From Ktedonobacteraceae bacterium (lineage in GTDB: Bacteria > Chloroflexota > Ktedonobacteria > Ktedonobacterales > Ktedonobacteraceae), in contig DASRBN010000030.1 in assembly GCA_035653615.1 (NCBI GenBank), positions 62,001 through 126,000 of the forward strand: 64,000 nucleotides of DNA, written 5' to 3'. Made by a program: the position numbers and the translations under genes. Positions 1 through 8,850 of the stretch are shown piece by piece; within the stretch, counting starts at the first letter, position 1; every line of letters starts with the position of its first letter. The notes beneath the pieces are model-generated. The model was not told the DNA's origin and searched no databases. It saw only the letters and a program-made list of their open reading frames with translations.

Positions 1-2
1 CG

Positions 3-1193
3 CCGTGGGGGGTGCGTGCATGTTCGATTCTGCTACCGGATGAAAGTGGAGCGCTTACTGTACGCGCATCCGCCAATGGACTTGCAGCGATCAAGCCGGA
101 GGAACGTTCCTCTGATGAGGAAGCAACGTGTTCATGGGTACTCTCTCATGGCCAATCCGTAAAGCTGCACGAGACATCAACTTCTCTACAGAAGTCGGCT
201 TATACGCTGCGAGTTTCTGCAACTGGCAGGGCTGAACTCCCTGATTCACGTTACGCACTCTACCTGCTCCCACTCAGGGTGGGGCAAAAGGCCGTGGGCG
301 TCCTTCGTCTCAAGATCGAGGGGAACCCGCACTGGCTTTCTTCGGAGTCATCTCTAGATGATGAAAAAGAGCGCGCAAGCTCGCAGACAGCTTTCTTCTG
401 GACCTTCCTGGAACAGGCTTCGACGATGATTGAACAGGCGAGTTTGCGCCAGGAAACGATGCAGGTCGAGGTCTTGCGACGCACAGATGCCTTGCGTACT
501 GCCCTGCTTTCCTCTGTTTCGCATGATTTGCGCACTCCGCTAGCCTCGATAAAGGCAGCGGCCAGCAGTCTCCAGCAGGAAGATATGCAGTGGGATGAGG
601 AGGCGCGCCGCAGCTTTGCTAATACTATTGAACGTGAGGCTGATCGTCTCAATCGCCTTGTTGAGAACCTGCTGGATATGTCACGCATTGAAGCAGGTGC
701 GCTCAAGCCTGAGAAAGAGTGGTATTCGATCACCGCTTTGATCCAGGATGTGGTGGGGCGCCTGCAGCCGCTTTTACAGACAAGGGAGATACGAGCCTCT
801 TTGCCTGCTGATTTGCCACCGGTAAAGATAGATTATCTCTACATTGATCAGGTCCTGACAAATCTCCTGGAAAATGCCACGCGCTACACACCACCAGATT
901 CGCCGATTGATCTCAGCACGGCAGTGAAAAATAACTTCATACTTGTCAGCGTCGCTGATCGCGGCCCGGGCATTCCTGCCGGTGAGCGCGAGCGCATATT
1001 TGACAAGTTCTACCGCATACTTGGGAGCCAGCGCGATACGAGAGGATCGGGATTAGGTCTTGCTGTCAGTCGTGGGCTTATTGAAGCTCACGGAGGGCGT
1101 ATCTGGGTAGAGGCGCGTGAGGGGGGCGGCTCTGTGTTTCGTTTCACGCTTCCGCTTGAGAACATAGAAGAGGGACATTTCCATGATGAATGA
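3..1193 (+). CDS. KdpD-like sensor histidine kinase, C-terminal part (5' truncated by window edge)
   Basis: The reading frame is open to the window edge. The residues before the first possible start (P-W-G-V) match the same point in the GAF domain of the protein at 10196, so this is the 3' part of a longer gene. From the N-terminus it shows the end of a GAF domain, a HisKA dimerisation helix with the phospho-acceptor His in SHDLRTPLASIKAA (nt 522-524), and an HATPase_c domain with N-box (NLLENATRYTP), G1 (DRGPGIP) and G2 (GSGLGLAVSRGL). It should autophosphorylate and pass phosphate to the response regulator whose start overlaps its end by 11 nt. The architecture matches the C-terminal half of KdpD. 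The KdpD sensor/Usp half is not attached within the visible part and is encoded separately at 7516. Whether DUF4118 membrane helices lie upstream cannot be seen. Confidence 0.9.
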   Translation, partial: PWGVRACSILLPDESGALTVRASANGLAAIKPEERSSDEEATCSWVLSHGQSVKLHETSTSLQKSAYTLRVSATGRAELPDSRYALYLLPLRVGQKAVGVLRLKIEGNPHWLSSESSLDDEKERASSQTAFFWTFLEQASTMIEQASLRQETMQVEVLRRTDALRTALLSSVSHDLRTPLASIKAAASSLQQEDMQWDEEARRSFANTIEREADRLNRLVENLLDMSRIEAGALKPEKEWYSITALIQDVVGRLQPLLQTREIRASLPADLPPVKIDYLYIDQVLTNLLENATRYTPPDSPIDLSTAVKNNFILVSVADRGPGIPAGERERIFDKFYRILGSQRDTRGSGLGLAVSRGLIEAHGGRIWVEAREGGGSVFRFTLPLENIEEGHFHDE

Positions 1194-1881
1194 AGACGCG
1201 CACATTCTGGTAGTCGATGATGATATTGGTATTCAACGCGCTCTACAACGCAGCTTGAGCGCCTATGGCTATCAAGTGAGCACTGTCAGCACCGGTGAGG
1301 AGGCGCTGGAGGAAATTGCTCGGAAACGTCCCGACCTTGTTTTACTCGACCTGGGATTGCCCGGCATGAGCGGTCTGGAGGTGTGTGAGAAGATACGCAC
1401 CGGGTCCAATCTTCCGATCATCGTGCTTTCTATTAAGAACTCGGAACAGGATAAAGTCCGCGCGCTTGATCTTGGTGCCGACGATTACGTCTCCAAACCC
1501 TTTGGAATCAACGAGGTTCTCGCTCGCGTTCGTGTGGCGCTGCGCCATGCTACGCAGCGATACTCTGAGACGGAACAGGTTGTGAAAGCAGGTTCTTTGA
1601 CGATTGACTTTACGAAACGAAAAGTGCTGGTAGATGGACGTGATATCAAGCTTACACCGACCGAATATGAATTGCTGGCCGCCCTGGTGCAGCACAGCGG
1701 CAAGATCATGACGCGCCATATGCTGCTCTCTCAAGTGTGGGGGAATGGTTACGAAGCGGACGCGCATTATCTGCACGTTTATGTGGCTCACCTGCGGCAA
1801 AAGATCGAACCAGACCCGGCGCATCCATGCTTTATATTGACCATCCCTGGCGTCGGTTACCGCTTCAACTCAGAATTCTAG
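1183..1881 (+). CDS. kdpE: OmpR-family response regulator, KdpE-like
   Basis: The 232-residue protein has a receiver domain (acidic pocket DDD at 12-14, phospho-acceptor Asp56 in LLDLGLPGMSG, Lys in the SKPF motif) and a C-terminal winged-helix DNA-binding domain (LTPTEYELLAALVQHSGKIMT and the RxKIEPDP/GVGYRF end). Length and domain order are standard for OmpR/PhoB proteins. The ATG overlaps the kinase stop by 11 nt, which indicates translational coupling and a cognate pair. It lies immediately upstream of the kdpFABC cluster and resembles KdpE, so its likely role is turning on kdp under potassium limitation. The gene name rests on context as much as on sequence. Confidence 0.85.
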   Translation: MMNEDAHILVVDDDIGIQRALQRSLSAYGYQVSTVSTGEEALEEIARKRPDLVLLDLGLPGMSGLEVCEKIRTGSNLPIIVLSIKNSEQDKVRALDLGADDYVSKPFGINEVLARVRVALRHATQRYSETEQVVKAGSLTIDFTKRKVLVDGRDIKLTPTEYELLAALVQHSGKIMTRHMLLSQVWGNGYEADAHYLHVYVAHLRQKIEPDPAHPCFILTIPGVGYRFNSEF

Positions 1882-1908
1882 GTTGACACCCTATTCCTAT
1901 TGCTCATT

Positions 1909-1925
1909 TTGAGCAAACATTGAGA
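1909..1925 (+). promoter_or_regulatory. TTGAGC-type direct repeat upstream of the kdp cluster (candidate KdpE operator)
   Basis: TTGAGC (1909-1914) and TTGAGA (1920-1925) are spaced 11 bp start to start, the one-turn pitch used by OmpR/PhoB-family dimers. The first half also forms a dyad with TTGCTCA at 1901-1907. A -10-like GATAAT lies at 1968-1973 with a poor -35, as in activator-dependent promoters. Similar repeats occur at 9983-10031 and 13870-13917. The link to the KdpE-like regulator is inference. Confidence 0.4.
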
Positions 1926-2166
1926 TGCCGCATTATTCTTCTTAGTTCATCTTGATACGAAAAGCGCGATAATTGCTGTAAAGGTAAGATCAGTCAGTGG
2001 ATTAGTGTTTAGAGGCACTGCCCATGACGAGGCTCATCACGCTTTCGTGTCACATCCTTCTTATACCAGGGCCAGAGAGAGCCTGGCTCCTCAGTTCGGA
2101 AGTGGCAACAGACTTCGCAGGATGAGCCTTTGAGTGAGGAAATGTCCTGAAAAGGAGCCATGTATT

Positions 2167-2634
2167 ATGCCTGGAGCACAGATTCTCCTGGTAGAAGATG
2201 ACGATGTTCTCTGTGACGTTATTGGACGAAATTTGCATGCACGCGATCATACAGTGACCATGGCGCTGGATGTGCAAAGCGCGGTTGAATACTTGCGCAC
2301 AAAGGAATTTGACCTCATCGTGCTCGATATCAACCTGCCAGACCAGACGGGCTGGGATGTATTACGTGTGGCACGCCAGAAAGGATACATTCATCCAATT
2401 GAGGAAGATGGGAATAAGCTGCCGGTAGTAGTGCTCTCGGCAGTACGAGTAAGTCCTCACCGGCTGGCTGAATTCCGCCCATTGGCCTACCTGCCGAAAC
2501 CGTTTCCTATGGATGCGCTGCTGCGCCTGGCTGCCGGGGCTGCACAGCACGGGAAAGCTTCCTCACATAATGAGGAAGCAGATGCAGAGGGTTCTGAGAA
2601 CCCTCAAACAAACGAGGAGGAATTACATGCTTGA
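2167..2634 (+). CDS. Response regulator receiver-domain protein
   Basis: The start at 2167 follows AAAAGGAG at good spacing and gives 155 residues. Residues about 5-120 form a receiver domain with acidic pocket EDDD, phospho-acceptor Asp54 (VLDINLPDQTGWD), a conserved S/A region (VVLSAVRV) and Lys in YLPKPFPMD. After it there is only a short Glu/Asn-rich tail and no DNA-binding domain. The stop overlaps the start of the 27-residue peptide gene by 8 nt, so it belongs to the kdp operon. It could be a phosphate sink or a modulator of the kinase at 3-1193. Its precise role is unknown. Confidence 0.8.
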   Translation: MPGAQILLVEDDDVLCDVIGRNLHARDHTVTMALDVQSAVEYLRTKEFDLIVLDINLPDQTGWDVLRVARQKGYIHPIEEDGNKLPVVVLSAVRVSPHRLAEFRPLAYLPKPFPMDALLRLAAGAAQHGKASSHNEEADAEGSENPQTNEEELHA

Positions 2635-2710
2635 TGTGATTATCATCCTGGTCACCATTATCACGTTTGTCGCGTTCATCGGTTTCACCGAGGGCTGTGA
2701 GCGCCTGTAG
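2627..2710 (+). CDS. 27-residue single-TM peptide upstream of kdpF
   Basis: The ATG at 2627 has a strong ribosome site (GAGGAGG at 2614-2620) and overlaps the preceding receiver gene by 8 nt. The peptide is one hydrophobic helix (IIILVTIITFVAFIGF) followed by a short polar end with Cys (EGCERL). It precedes kdpF, whose ribosome site starts about 10 nt after its stop. Small one-helix proteins ending in a G/C-D/E-R-L-like tail are sometimes seen before kdpF in other phyla (recalled, not searched). An accessory or second KdpF-like subunit of the Kdp complex is plausible. It is too short for gene callers and is usually missed. Confidence 0.65.
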   Translation: MLDVIIILVTIITFVAFIGFTEGCERL

Positions 2711-2730
2711 CAAAAGAAAGAGGGAAAGTC

Positions 2731-2826
2731 ATGAACACCCCGCTGGAGTATATCCTGGTTGGCATCGTCACACTGGGTGTACTCATCTATCTGATTATCG
2801 CGCTACTAATGCCCGAAAAATTTTAA
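2731..2826 (+). CDS. kdpF: KdpF, small subunit of the K+-transporting KdpFABC ATPase
   Basis: This 31-residue single-helix protein starts at ATG 2731 after GAGGGAAAG. It has the typical KdpF form: a hydrophobic helix (YILVGIVTLGVLIYLIIALL) and a short end M-P-E-K-F resembling the A-E-x-F tail of KdpF. In the known complex KdpF packs against KdpA and stabilises it in the membrane. It lies 35 nt upstream of kdpA and directly after the 27-residue peptide gene, so five short-spaced cistrons precede kdpB. Confidence 0.85.
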   Translation: MNTPLEYILVGIVTLGVLIYLIIALLMPEKF

Positions 2827-2861
2827 TAGTGTCTTTTTCAACATAAGTGAGGTAAAGAATT

Positions 2862-4613
2862 ATGCCTGTAACACTCAATAGTGTCCTGCAGGTAGCCATC
2901 TTCCTGGTGATCGTGCTGCTGCTGACCAAACCGCTTGGCCTGTATATGTACAAGGTTTTCAATGGGGAGCGCACCTGGCTCTCGCCAGTCTTTGTCCCCA
3001 TGGAGCGTTTTTTCTACCGGCTCAGTGGAGTCAACCCGGAGGAGGAGCAGAAGTGGACAGGCTACATGATCTCCATCCTGATCTTCAGCGTGGTAGGCAT
3101 GTTGCTCCTATATGCTTTCGAGCGCACCCAGCAGTGGCAGGGGCCGTTCTTCAATCCGCAGGGCTTGCCCAACGTCGAGCCGCAGCTGGCCTTCAACACA
3201 GCTGCCAGCTTCACCACCAACACCAACTGGCAGAACTATACTGGCGAGCAGACCATGACCTACCTGACGCAGATGGCCGGTCTGTCCTTTCACCAGTTCG
3301 TTTCAGCAGGTGCCGGCATTGCGATGGCCGTGGCGCTGGTGCGCGGGTTAGCGCGCCGCAGCACCCAGCACCTGGGCAACTTCTGGGTAGACCTGACACG
3401 CGCTACACTCTACGTCCTGCTGCCTATCTGCGTGGTGGTCGCGCTGATCTTCGTCTCGCAAGGCATGATCCAGAACTTCAATGCCTATACTGTCGTACAT
3501 ACCCTCAATGGGGGAATGCAGACAGTCGCCCAGGGGCCGGTAGCTGCTATGGAGGCAATCAAGGATCTGGGAACGAACGGCGGCGGCTTCTTCAACGTCA
3601 ACTCGGCGCACCCTTTCGAGAATCCCAATGCCTTCACTGCCCTGATCATCATCCTTGAAGAGATCTCTATCGGCGCGGGCCTGTTCTATATGTTTGGCAA
3701 GTGGGTTGGCGATACGCGCCAGGGCTGGGTGTTGTGGATTGCCTCGGCCATTCTGTTTGTCGTCGGTCTGTCGATTGTCATCCCTGCCGAGCAGGCCGGC
3801 AATCCTATCCTGACCAGCCTGGGAGCGAACCAGCAGGTCAGCACGACACAGATGGGCGGCAATATGGAGGGCAAGGAGGTGCGCTTCGGCATCACTATCT
3901 CTTCGTTGCAAGAGGTGACTACGACCGCCACTTCGACCGGAACCGTCATGAGCTTCCACGACAGCTACACGCCGCTGGGTGGGCTGGTGCTCATTGCCAA
4001 CATGGCACTTGGTGAGATCATCTTTGGAGGGGTTGGCGCAGGACTATACTGCATGATCATGTTTGCCATCATCGCGGTCTTCATTGCGGGTCTGATGGTG
4101 GGTAGAACACCAGAATACCTGGGCAAGAAGATCGAGCGCAAGGAAATCATGATGGCGGTGCTGGCGCTGCTTGTCTCACCCCTGGTGATCCTGGGATTCT
4201 CCGCCGTTGCCATCGTACTTCCGGCGGGTATGGCCGGGCTTACGACGGGAGCCAATAATCTGGGGCCGCATGGCCTGACCGACATCCTGTACGCCTTCAC
4301 CTCGACCAATGCCAACAACGGCTCGGCTTTCGCCGGGTTGAACGGCAATAATCCTTTCTATAACTGGACGCTGGGCTTCGCCATGCTGATCGGACGTTTC
4401 GCCGAGGTCATTCCCTTGCTGGCTTTAGGGGGAGTGCTCGTCAAGAAGAGGGTCGTGCCGGCGAACCTGGGTACTTTTCCGACCACAGGACCGCTGTTTG
4501 TTGGATTGTTGATCGGTGTGATCCTGATCGTGGGCGCGCTGACCTTCTTCCCGGCCTATGCGTTGGGGCCAATTGTTGAACATTTGCTGATGCTGCAGGG
4601 GAGGACGTTCTAA
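2862..4613 (+). CDS. kdpA: KdpA, K+-channel-like subunit of the potassium-transporting ATPase
   Basis: The 583-residue polytopic membrane protein is of the usual KdpA length. Family signatures are clear: [16 protein letters not shown] near residue 60, [16 protein letters not shown], and the selectivity-filter segment [18 protein letters not shown] starting at Thr238. KdpA binds K+ in a channel-like pore and hands it to KdpB. The start at 2862 follows GAGGTAAAG. kdpB begins 1 nt after the stop, so the two are translated together. Nothing appears damaged. Confidence 0.98.
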   Translation: MPVTLNSVLQVAIFLVIVLLLTKPLGLYMYKVFNGERTWLSPVFVPMERFFYRLSGVNPEEEQKWTGYMISILIFSVVGMLLLYAFERTQQWQGPFFNPQGLPNVEPQLAFNTAASFTTNTNWQNYTGEQTMTYLTQMAGLSFHQFVSAGAGIAMAVALVRGLARRSTQHLGNFWVDLTRATLYVLLPICVVVALIFVSQGMIQNFNAYTVVHTLNGGMQTVAQGPVAAMEAIKDLGTNGGGFFNVNSAHPFENPNAFTALIIILEEISIGAGLFYMFGKWVGDTRQGWVLWIASAILFVVGLSIVIPAEQAGNPILTSLGANQQVSTTQMGGNMEGKEVRFGITISSLQEVTTTATSTGTVMSFHDSYTPLGGLVLIANMALGEIIFGGVGAGLYCMIMFAIIAVFIAGLMVGRTPEYLGKKIERKEIMMAVLALLVSPLVILGFSAVAIVLPAGMAGLTTGANNLGPHGLTDILYAFTSTNANNGSAFAGLNGNNPFYNWTLGFAMLIGRFAEVIPLLALGGVLVKKRVVPANLGTFPTTGPLFVGLLIGVILIVGALTFFPAYALGPIVEHLLMLQGRTF

Positions 4614-4614
4614 G

Positions 4615-6813
4615 ATGCAGACCAATCAAACACAGCCTCAGATAGAGTCCGATAGCTTAGAAGTCAAACAATGGAAGACGCGACGCAAAGGGGATATCTC
4701 GATCTGGGACCCCAAGATCATCCGTACCGCCATCCCGGCATCGTTCCAGAAGCTCGACCCGCGCGTGCAGGTCAAGAACCCGGTTATGTTCGTGGTAGAG
4801 GTCGGTAGCGTTATCACCACTATCGAATTCGTGCGCCTGCTCTTTACCCGGCCCAGCGCTGGCTTTACCGGCAGCCAACTCGTGGCCGAGCGACTCTTCG
4901 TGCTGGCGGTGGCCATCTGGCTCTGGTTCACCGTCGTCTTCGCCAACTTCGCCGAGGCAATGGCTGAGGGACGCGGCAAGGCGCAGGCTGAGACGCTGCG
5001 CCGGGCACGCACCACGACGATGGCCAAACGCCTCGCCGGTCCCGACCGCTTCGGACCCGTGCAGGAAGTCACGGCCCCCGAACTGCGCAAGGGTGATCTG
5101 GTGCTCGTCGAGGCCGGCGATGTCATCCCTGGCGATGGGGATGTGGTAGAAGGTGTGGCCTCTGTCGATGAGTCGGCTATCACCGGCGAATCGGCCCCGG
5201 TCATTCGTGAGAGCGGCGGCGACCGCTCCGCGGTCACAGGTGGTACGCGCGTCCTTTCCGACTGGATCGTGGTCAAAATTTCGGCGAACCCTGGCGAAAC
5301 GTTCCTGGATCGGATGATCGCGCTCGTGGAGGGCGCGAAGCGACAGCGTACACCCAACGAGATCGCTTTGAATATCCTGATCTCCGCCCTGACCATCATC
5401 TTCGTGCTGGTGGTCGTCTCCCTTGAGCCATTCGCCATCTACTCAGGGCAGGCCGTCTCAGTTACCACGCTGATCGCGCTGCTCATCTGTTTGATCCCTA
5501 CTACCATTGGTGGACTGTTATCGGCCATCGGCATTGCAGGCATGGACCGGCTGGTGCAGCGCAATGTGCTGGCGATGAGCGGGCGCGCGGTGGAGGCGGC
5601 AGGCGATGTCGATGTGCTGCTCCTGGATAAGACTGGCACCATCACTATCGGCAACCGCCAGGCCACGCGTTTCATTCCGCTGCATGGAGTAGACGAACGC
5701 GACCTGGCCCGTGCCGCGATGTTGTCCAGTCTCTCGGATGAGACGCCCGAAGGTCGCTCGATTGTCACGCTGGCGAAGGAAAAATACGGGTTTACCGACG
5801 AGATCGATTCCTCTGCTACCTTCATTCCGTTCTCAGCCACTACACGGATGAGTGGTGTCGACCTGGATGGTGCTCATGCAGGCAATGGTGCTGTACCTGT
5901 GCATTCTATTCGCAAAGGTGCCTCCGATTCGGTTGCTGCTTATGTGGCCGAACATGGGGGCAATAGCAGTGACGAATTGAAAGTGATTGTCAATGGCATC
6001 GCCAGCGCCGGCAGTACGCCACTCGTTGTAGCTGAGACGGAGCCTGGCTCCAACGGTACAAAGGAGCGCGCGCGGGTGCTGGGAGTGATCGAACTGAAAG
6101 ACATCGTCAAGGGTGGGATGCGGGCGCGCTTCGATGAACTGCGCAAGATGGGCATCCGCACCATTATGATCACCGGAGATAACCCGCTGACCGCCGCGGC
6201 CATCGCTAAAGAATCGGGCGTCGACGATTTCCTGGCACAGGCGACACCTGAGACCAAAATGAAGCTGATTAAAGAGCAGCAGAGCGGCGGGCGTATGGTG
6301 GCCATGACCGGCGACGGTACCAACGATGCACCGGCCCTGGCGCAGGCGGATGTAGGTGTTGCCATGAATACCGGCACGCAGGCGGCCAAAGAAGCCGCCA
6401 ATATGGTGGATCTCGATTCCAACCCGACCAAGCTGATCGAGGTGGTCGAGGTGGGCAAGCAACTGCTGATTACTCGAGGTGCGCTGACCACGTTCAGCAT
6501 TGCCAATGACGTGGCGAAGTACTTCGCCATCATTCCGGCGGCTTTCTCGATCACGTACCCGCAGTTGCAGGCCTTGAATATCATGCACCTGGCAACACCG
6601 CACAGCGCGGTACTCTCAGCTGTGATTTTCAACGCTTTGATTATCGTAGCCCTGATTCCCCTGGCCCTACGGGGCGTGAAATACCGGGCCATTGGAGCAG
6701 GACCACTGCTACGGCGCAATCTGCTGATCTATGGCATTGGCGGCATCATTGTCCCGTTCATTGGCATTAAGGCCATCGACCTGATCTTGCAGGTGCTACA
6801 CCTGACTCTATAA
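4615..6813 (+). CDS. kdpB: KdpB, P-type ATPase subunit of the potassium transporter
   Basis: The 732-residue P-type ATPase carries the actuator loop TGES (190-193), the phosphorylation motif DKTGTIT with Asp338, the nucleotide-domain segment [23 protein letters not shown] and the hinge TGDGTND (565-571). It energises K+ uptake through KdpA. At about 50 residues longer than the common 680, it has a longer polar N-terminus and two small insertions in the nucleotide-binding domain (after VDLDG and after VVAETEPG). The key residues are intact. It is flanked tightly by kdpA (1 nt) and kdpC (25 nt). Confidence 0.98.
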   Translation: MQTNQTQPQIESDSLEVKQWKTRRKGDISIWDPKIIRTAIPASFQKLDPRVQVKNPVMFVVEVGSVITTIEFVRLLFTRPSAGFTGSQLVAERLFVLAVAIWLWFTVVFANFAEAMAEGRGKAQAETLRRARTTTMAKRLAGPDRFGPVQEVTAPELRKGDLVLVEAGDVIPGDGDVVEGVASVDESAITGESAPVIRESGGDRSAVTGGTRVLSDWIVVKISANPGETFLDRMIALVEGAKRQRTPNEIALNILISALTIIFVLVVVSLEPFAIYSGQAVSVTTLIALLICLIPTTIGGLLSAIGIAGMDRLVQRNVLAMSGRAVEAAGDVDVLLLDKTGTITIGNRQATRFIPLHGVDERDLARAAMLSSLSDETPEGRSIVTLAKEKYGFTDEIDSSATFIPFSATTRMSGVDLDGAHAGNGAVPVHSIRKGASDSVAAYVAEHGGNSSDELKVIVNGIASAGSTPLVVAETEPGSNGTKERARVLGVIELKDIVKGGMRARFDELRKMGIRTIMITGDNPLTAAAIAKESGVDDFLAQATPETKMKLIKEQQSGGRMVAMTGDGTNDAPALAQADVGVAMNTGTQAAKEAANMVDLDSNPTKLIEVVEVGKQLLITRGALTTFSIANDVAKYFAIIPAAFSITYPQLQALNIMHLATPHSAVLSAVIFNALIIVALIPLALRGVKYRAIGAGPLLRRNLLIYGIGGIIVPFIGIKAIDLILQVLHLTL

Positions 6814-6838
6814 GCAAAGGATACAAAGGATAGATAAA

Positions 6839-7477
6839 ATGAAGACGTTTTTGATCAAGTACCTGCGCCCGGCGGTGGCGCTGGCGATAATTCTGACCAT
6901 CGTGACCGGGTTCCTCTATCCAGGAGTGGTAACAGTGCTGGCGCAGGTACTCTTTAACCACCAGGCGAACGGAAGCTTACTCTGCAATGCGCAGGGCCAG
7001 GTAGTCGGCTCCGAATTAATCGGGCAGTACTGGACGCAGCTGAAGTACTTTCATGGACGGCCTTCGGCGACTGTCAACCCGGTGACAGAGAAGCCTGAGC
7101 CTTACGCAGCCGATAATTCATCGGCTTCGAACCTTGGTCCGACGAACGCGGCGCTTAAGCAGGATGTGCAGCAACGCATCGCGGCATTACAGGCGGAATT
7201 CAAGCAGGAGCATCTGCCGGTTCCTGCTGGCTCAGTGCCGGTTGATCTAGTCACCGCGTCCGGTTCGGGGCTAGACCCGGACATTTCGATTGCTGCGGCG
7301 ATGTACCAGGTGCCGGTTGTGGCGGCCGCACGCGGGATGAGCCAGCAAGCGGTCATGAATCTGATCACATCCAACGAGACGGGACGCTTCCTGGGCGTCT
7401 TCGGCGAGCCATATGTCAATGTTCTCACGTTGAACCTGGCTCTGGATGGGCCGAGCGCGAATGTACACCAGTGTTAA
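6839..7477 (+). CDS. kdpC: KdpC, potassium-transporting ATPase subunit C
   Basis: The 212-residue protein has one N-terminal membrane helix (ALAIILTIVTGFLYPGVVTVLAQVLF) and a soluble domain with KdpC signatures: GSELIGQYW, YFHGRPSA, ASNLGPTNAAL, VTASGSGLDPDISIAAAMYQVPVVA and FGEPYVNVLTLNLALD. KdpC is thought to act as a catalytic chaperone that raises the ATP affinity of KdpB. It is 25 nt after kdpB and 38 nt before the KdpD sensor gene, in the same operon. Confidence 0.97.
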   Translation: MKTFLIKYLRPAVALAIILTIVTGFLYPGVVTVLAQVLFNHQANGSLLCNAQGQVVGSELIGQYWTQLKYFHGRPSATVNPVTEKPEPYAADNSSASNLGPTNAALKQDVQQRIAALQAEFKQEHLPVPAGSVPVDLVTASGSGLDPDISIAAAMYQVPVVAAARGMSQQAVMNLITSNETGRFLGVFGEPYVNVLTLNLALDGPSANVHQC

Positions 7478-7515
7478 TGCTGCTGGACTGGAACGCAGCA
7501 TGATAAGATAGGGTC

Positions 7516-8835
7516 ATGATGGCTGAGCGACTACCTGACGAAGAACAACATAGGCGAGAGGAAGGGCGGCCCGACCCGGAGGAACTGCTCAGGCGCTATG
7601 GCTTGCGAGATAGCGACCTGGCCGCACCTTCTCCTGGCATGCCGTCGGAGAGTGGGCAGAATCAGAATGTCCTTACTCCCAGCCGGGTAACCTACCCACA
7701 CCGGCGCGGTCGGCTGCGCGTCTACCTGGCGGCGGCAGCTGGAGCAGGGAAGACCTATGCTATGCTCAATGAGGGGCACCGCCGCGAGGGACGAGGCACC
7801 GATGTGGTGATCGGCTATGTTGAGACGCACAAGCGCTCACAAACCGAATCACAGATTGGGGACCTGGAGATTATGCCGCGTAAGAAAGTGACGTACCGCG
7901 GGGTGACGCTCGAAGAAATGGACACCGAGGCAATTATTGCCCGGCATCCGAAAGTCGCGCTCATCGATGAACTTGCTCATACGAACGTCCCGGGTTCCAA
8001 ACATGCCAAACGTTACCAGGATGTATTGGAGATTCTGGATGCAGGCATTGATGTAGTAACGACGCTCAACGTGCAGCATCTTGAGAGCCTCAACGATACG
8101 GTGGCCAGTATTACCGGGGTGCGTGTGCGTGAGACCTTACCCGACTGGGTGCTGGACGGGGCTGACGAGGTGGAACTGGTCGATATCTCGCCATATGCTC
8201 TTCGCCAGCGCATGAAGCACGGAAATATCTATCCTCCAGAGCGCATTGATGCAGCTCTTAACAATTTCTTCCGTGAGGGGAATTTGACGGCGCTGCGCGA
8301 ACTGGCATTGATCCGCACTGCTGAAAAGACAGAATCCCAGCTGCAGGAATACATGACCGAGCATAAGATCGAGAAGCTATGGCCCGCGAGCGAACGGGTG
8401 CTGGTGGGTTTCGACACTCGGCCACAGAGCCGCCAGATCATCCGTGATGCCTGGCGGCTCGCCCATGGCCTGCATGCCGATCTCATTGCCGTCACAGTGC
8501 AGCCGGAGGGCTATATGGCTTTCACAAGCAAACTTATTGGATTACTCAAGTATGGTAGTAAGGCTAAGAAGCACAGGGAAGAGGCTCTGCAGCGCCTGGA
8601 ACAACATGCTTTGCTCGCAGAAGATCTCGGTGCCGAAGTCATCCGCACCAGTAGCAACGATATTGCCAGGAAGCTCGTCGAGGTGGCCCGTGAAAACCAT
8701 GTGACCCAGTTAGTGCTTGGCCAGCCCGCACGCAGCCGCTGGGAAGAGCTGCTGAGAGGCTCCATTATCAATCGTGTGTTGCGCCTGAGTTCGGAAATTG
8801 ATATTCATCTTGTACCCCAGGAAAGGGAAGAATAG
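7516..8835 (+). CDS. Stand-alone KdpD N-terminal sensor plus Usp domain, no kinase
   Basis: The 439-residue protein matches only the cytoplasmic N-terminal half of KdpD. After a polar leader (about 1-60) comes the KdpD domain with a Walker-A-like GAGKT (76-80), IDELAHTNVPGSKHAKRYQDVLEIL, TTLNVQHLESLND and RxETxPDWVLDGADEVELVDI. A Usp-like fold (about 290-435) follows. There are no membrane helices, HisKA or HATPase. Normal KdpD is about 900 residues with all of these parts. Short N-terminal KdpD proteins are known from cyanobacteria (Anabaena). It is the last gene of the kdp operon and probably senses K+ or nucleotide and acts on the separate kinase encoded at 3-1193. Confidence 0.92.
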   Translation: MMAERLPDEEQHRREEGRPDPEELLRRYGLRDSDLAAPSPGMPSESGQNQNVLTPSRVTYPHRRGRLRVYLAAAAGAGKTYAMLNEGHRREGRGTDVVIGYVETHKRSQTESQIGDLEIMPRKKVTYRGVTLEEMDTEAIIARHPKVALIDELAHTNVPGSKHAKRYQDVLEILDAGIDVVTTLNVQHLESLNDTVASITGVRVRETLPDWVLDGADEVELVDISPYALRQRMKHGNIYPPERIDAALNNFFREGNLTALRELALIRTAEKTESQLQEYMTEHKIEKLWPASERVLVGFDTRPQSRQIIRDAWRLAHGLHADLIAVTVQPEGYMAFTSKLIGLLKYGSKAKKHREEALQRLEQHALLAEDLGAEVIRTSSNDIARKLVEVARENHVTQLVLGQPARSRWEELLRGSIINRVLRLSSEIDIHLVPQEREE

Positions 8836-8850
8836 GTAGGCATAAATTTC

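Noticed and set aside
3348-3959. Minus-strand 203-residue open frame opposite kdpA
   Set aside because: Shadow of kdpA with His/Arg/Asp-rich low-quality sequence and no recognisable domain.
4638-5438. Long minus-strand open frame opposite kdpB (also 5833-6603 and 5940-6719)
   Set aside because: kdpB is certain here by its motifs. The antisense products have Ser/Thr/Arg-rich composition typical of the reverse of GC-biased codons and no ribosome sites.
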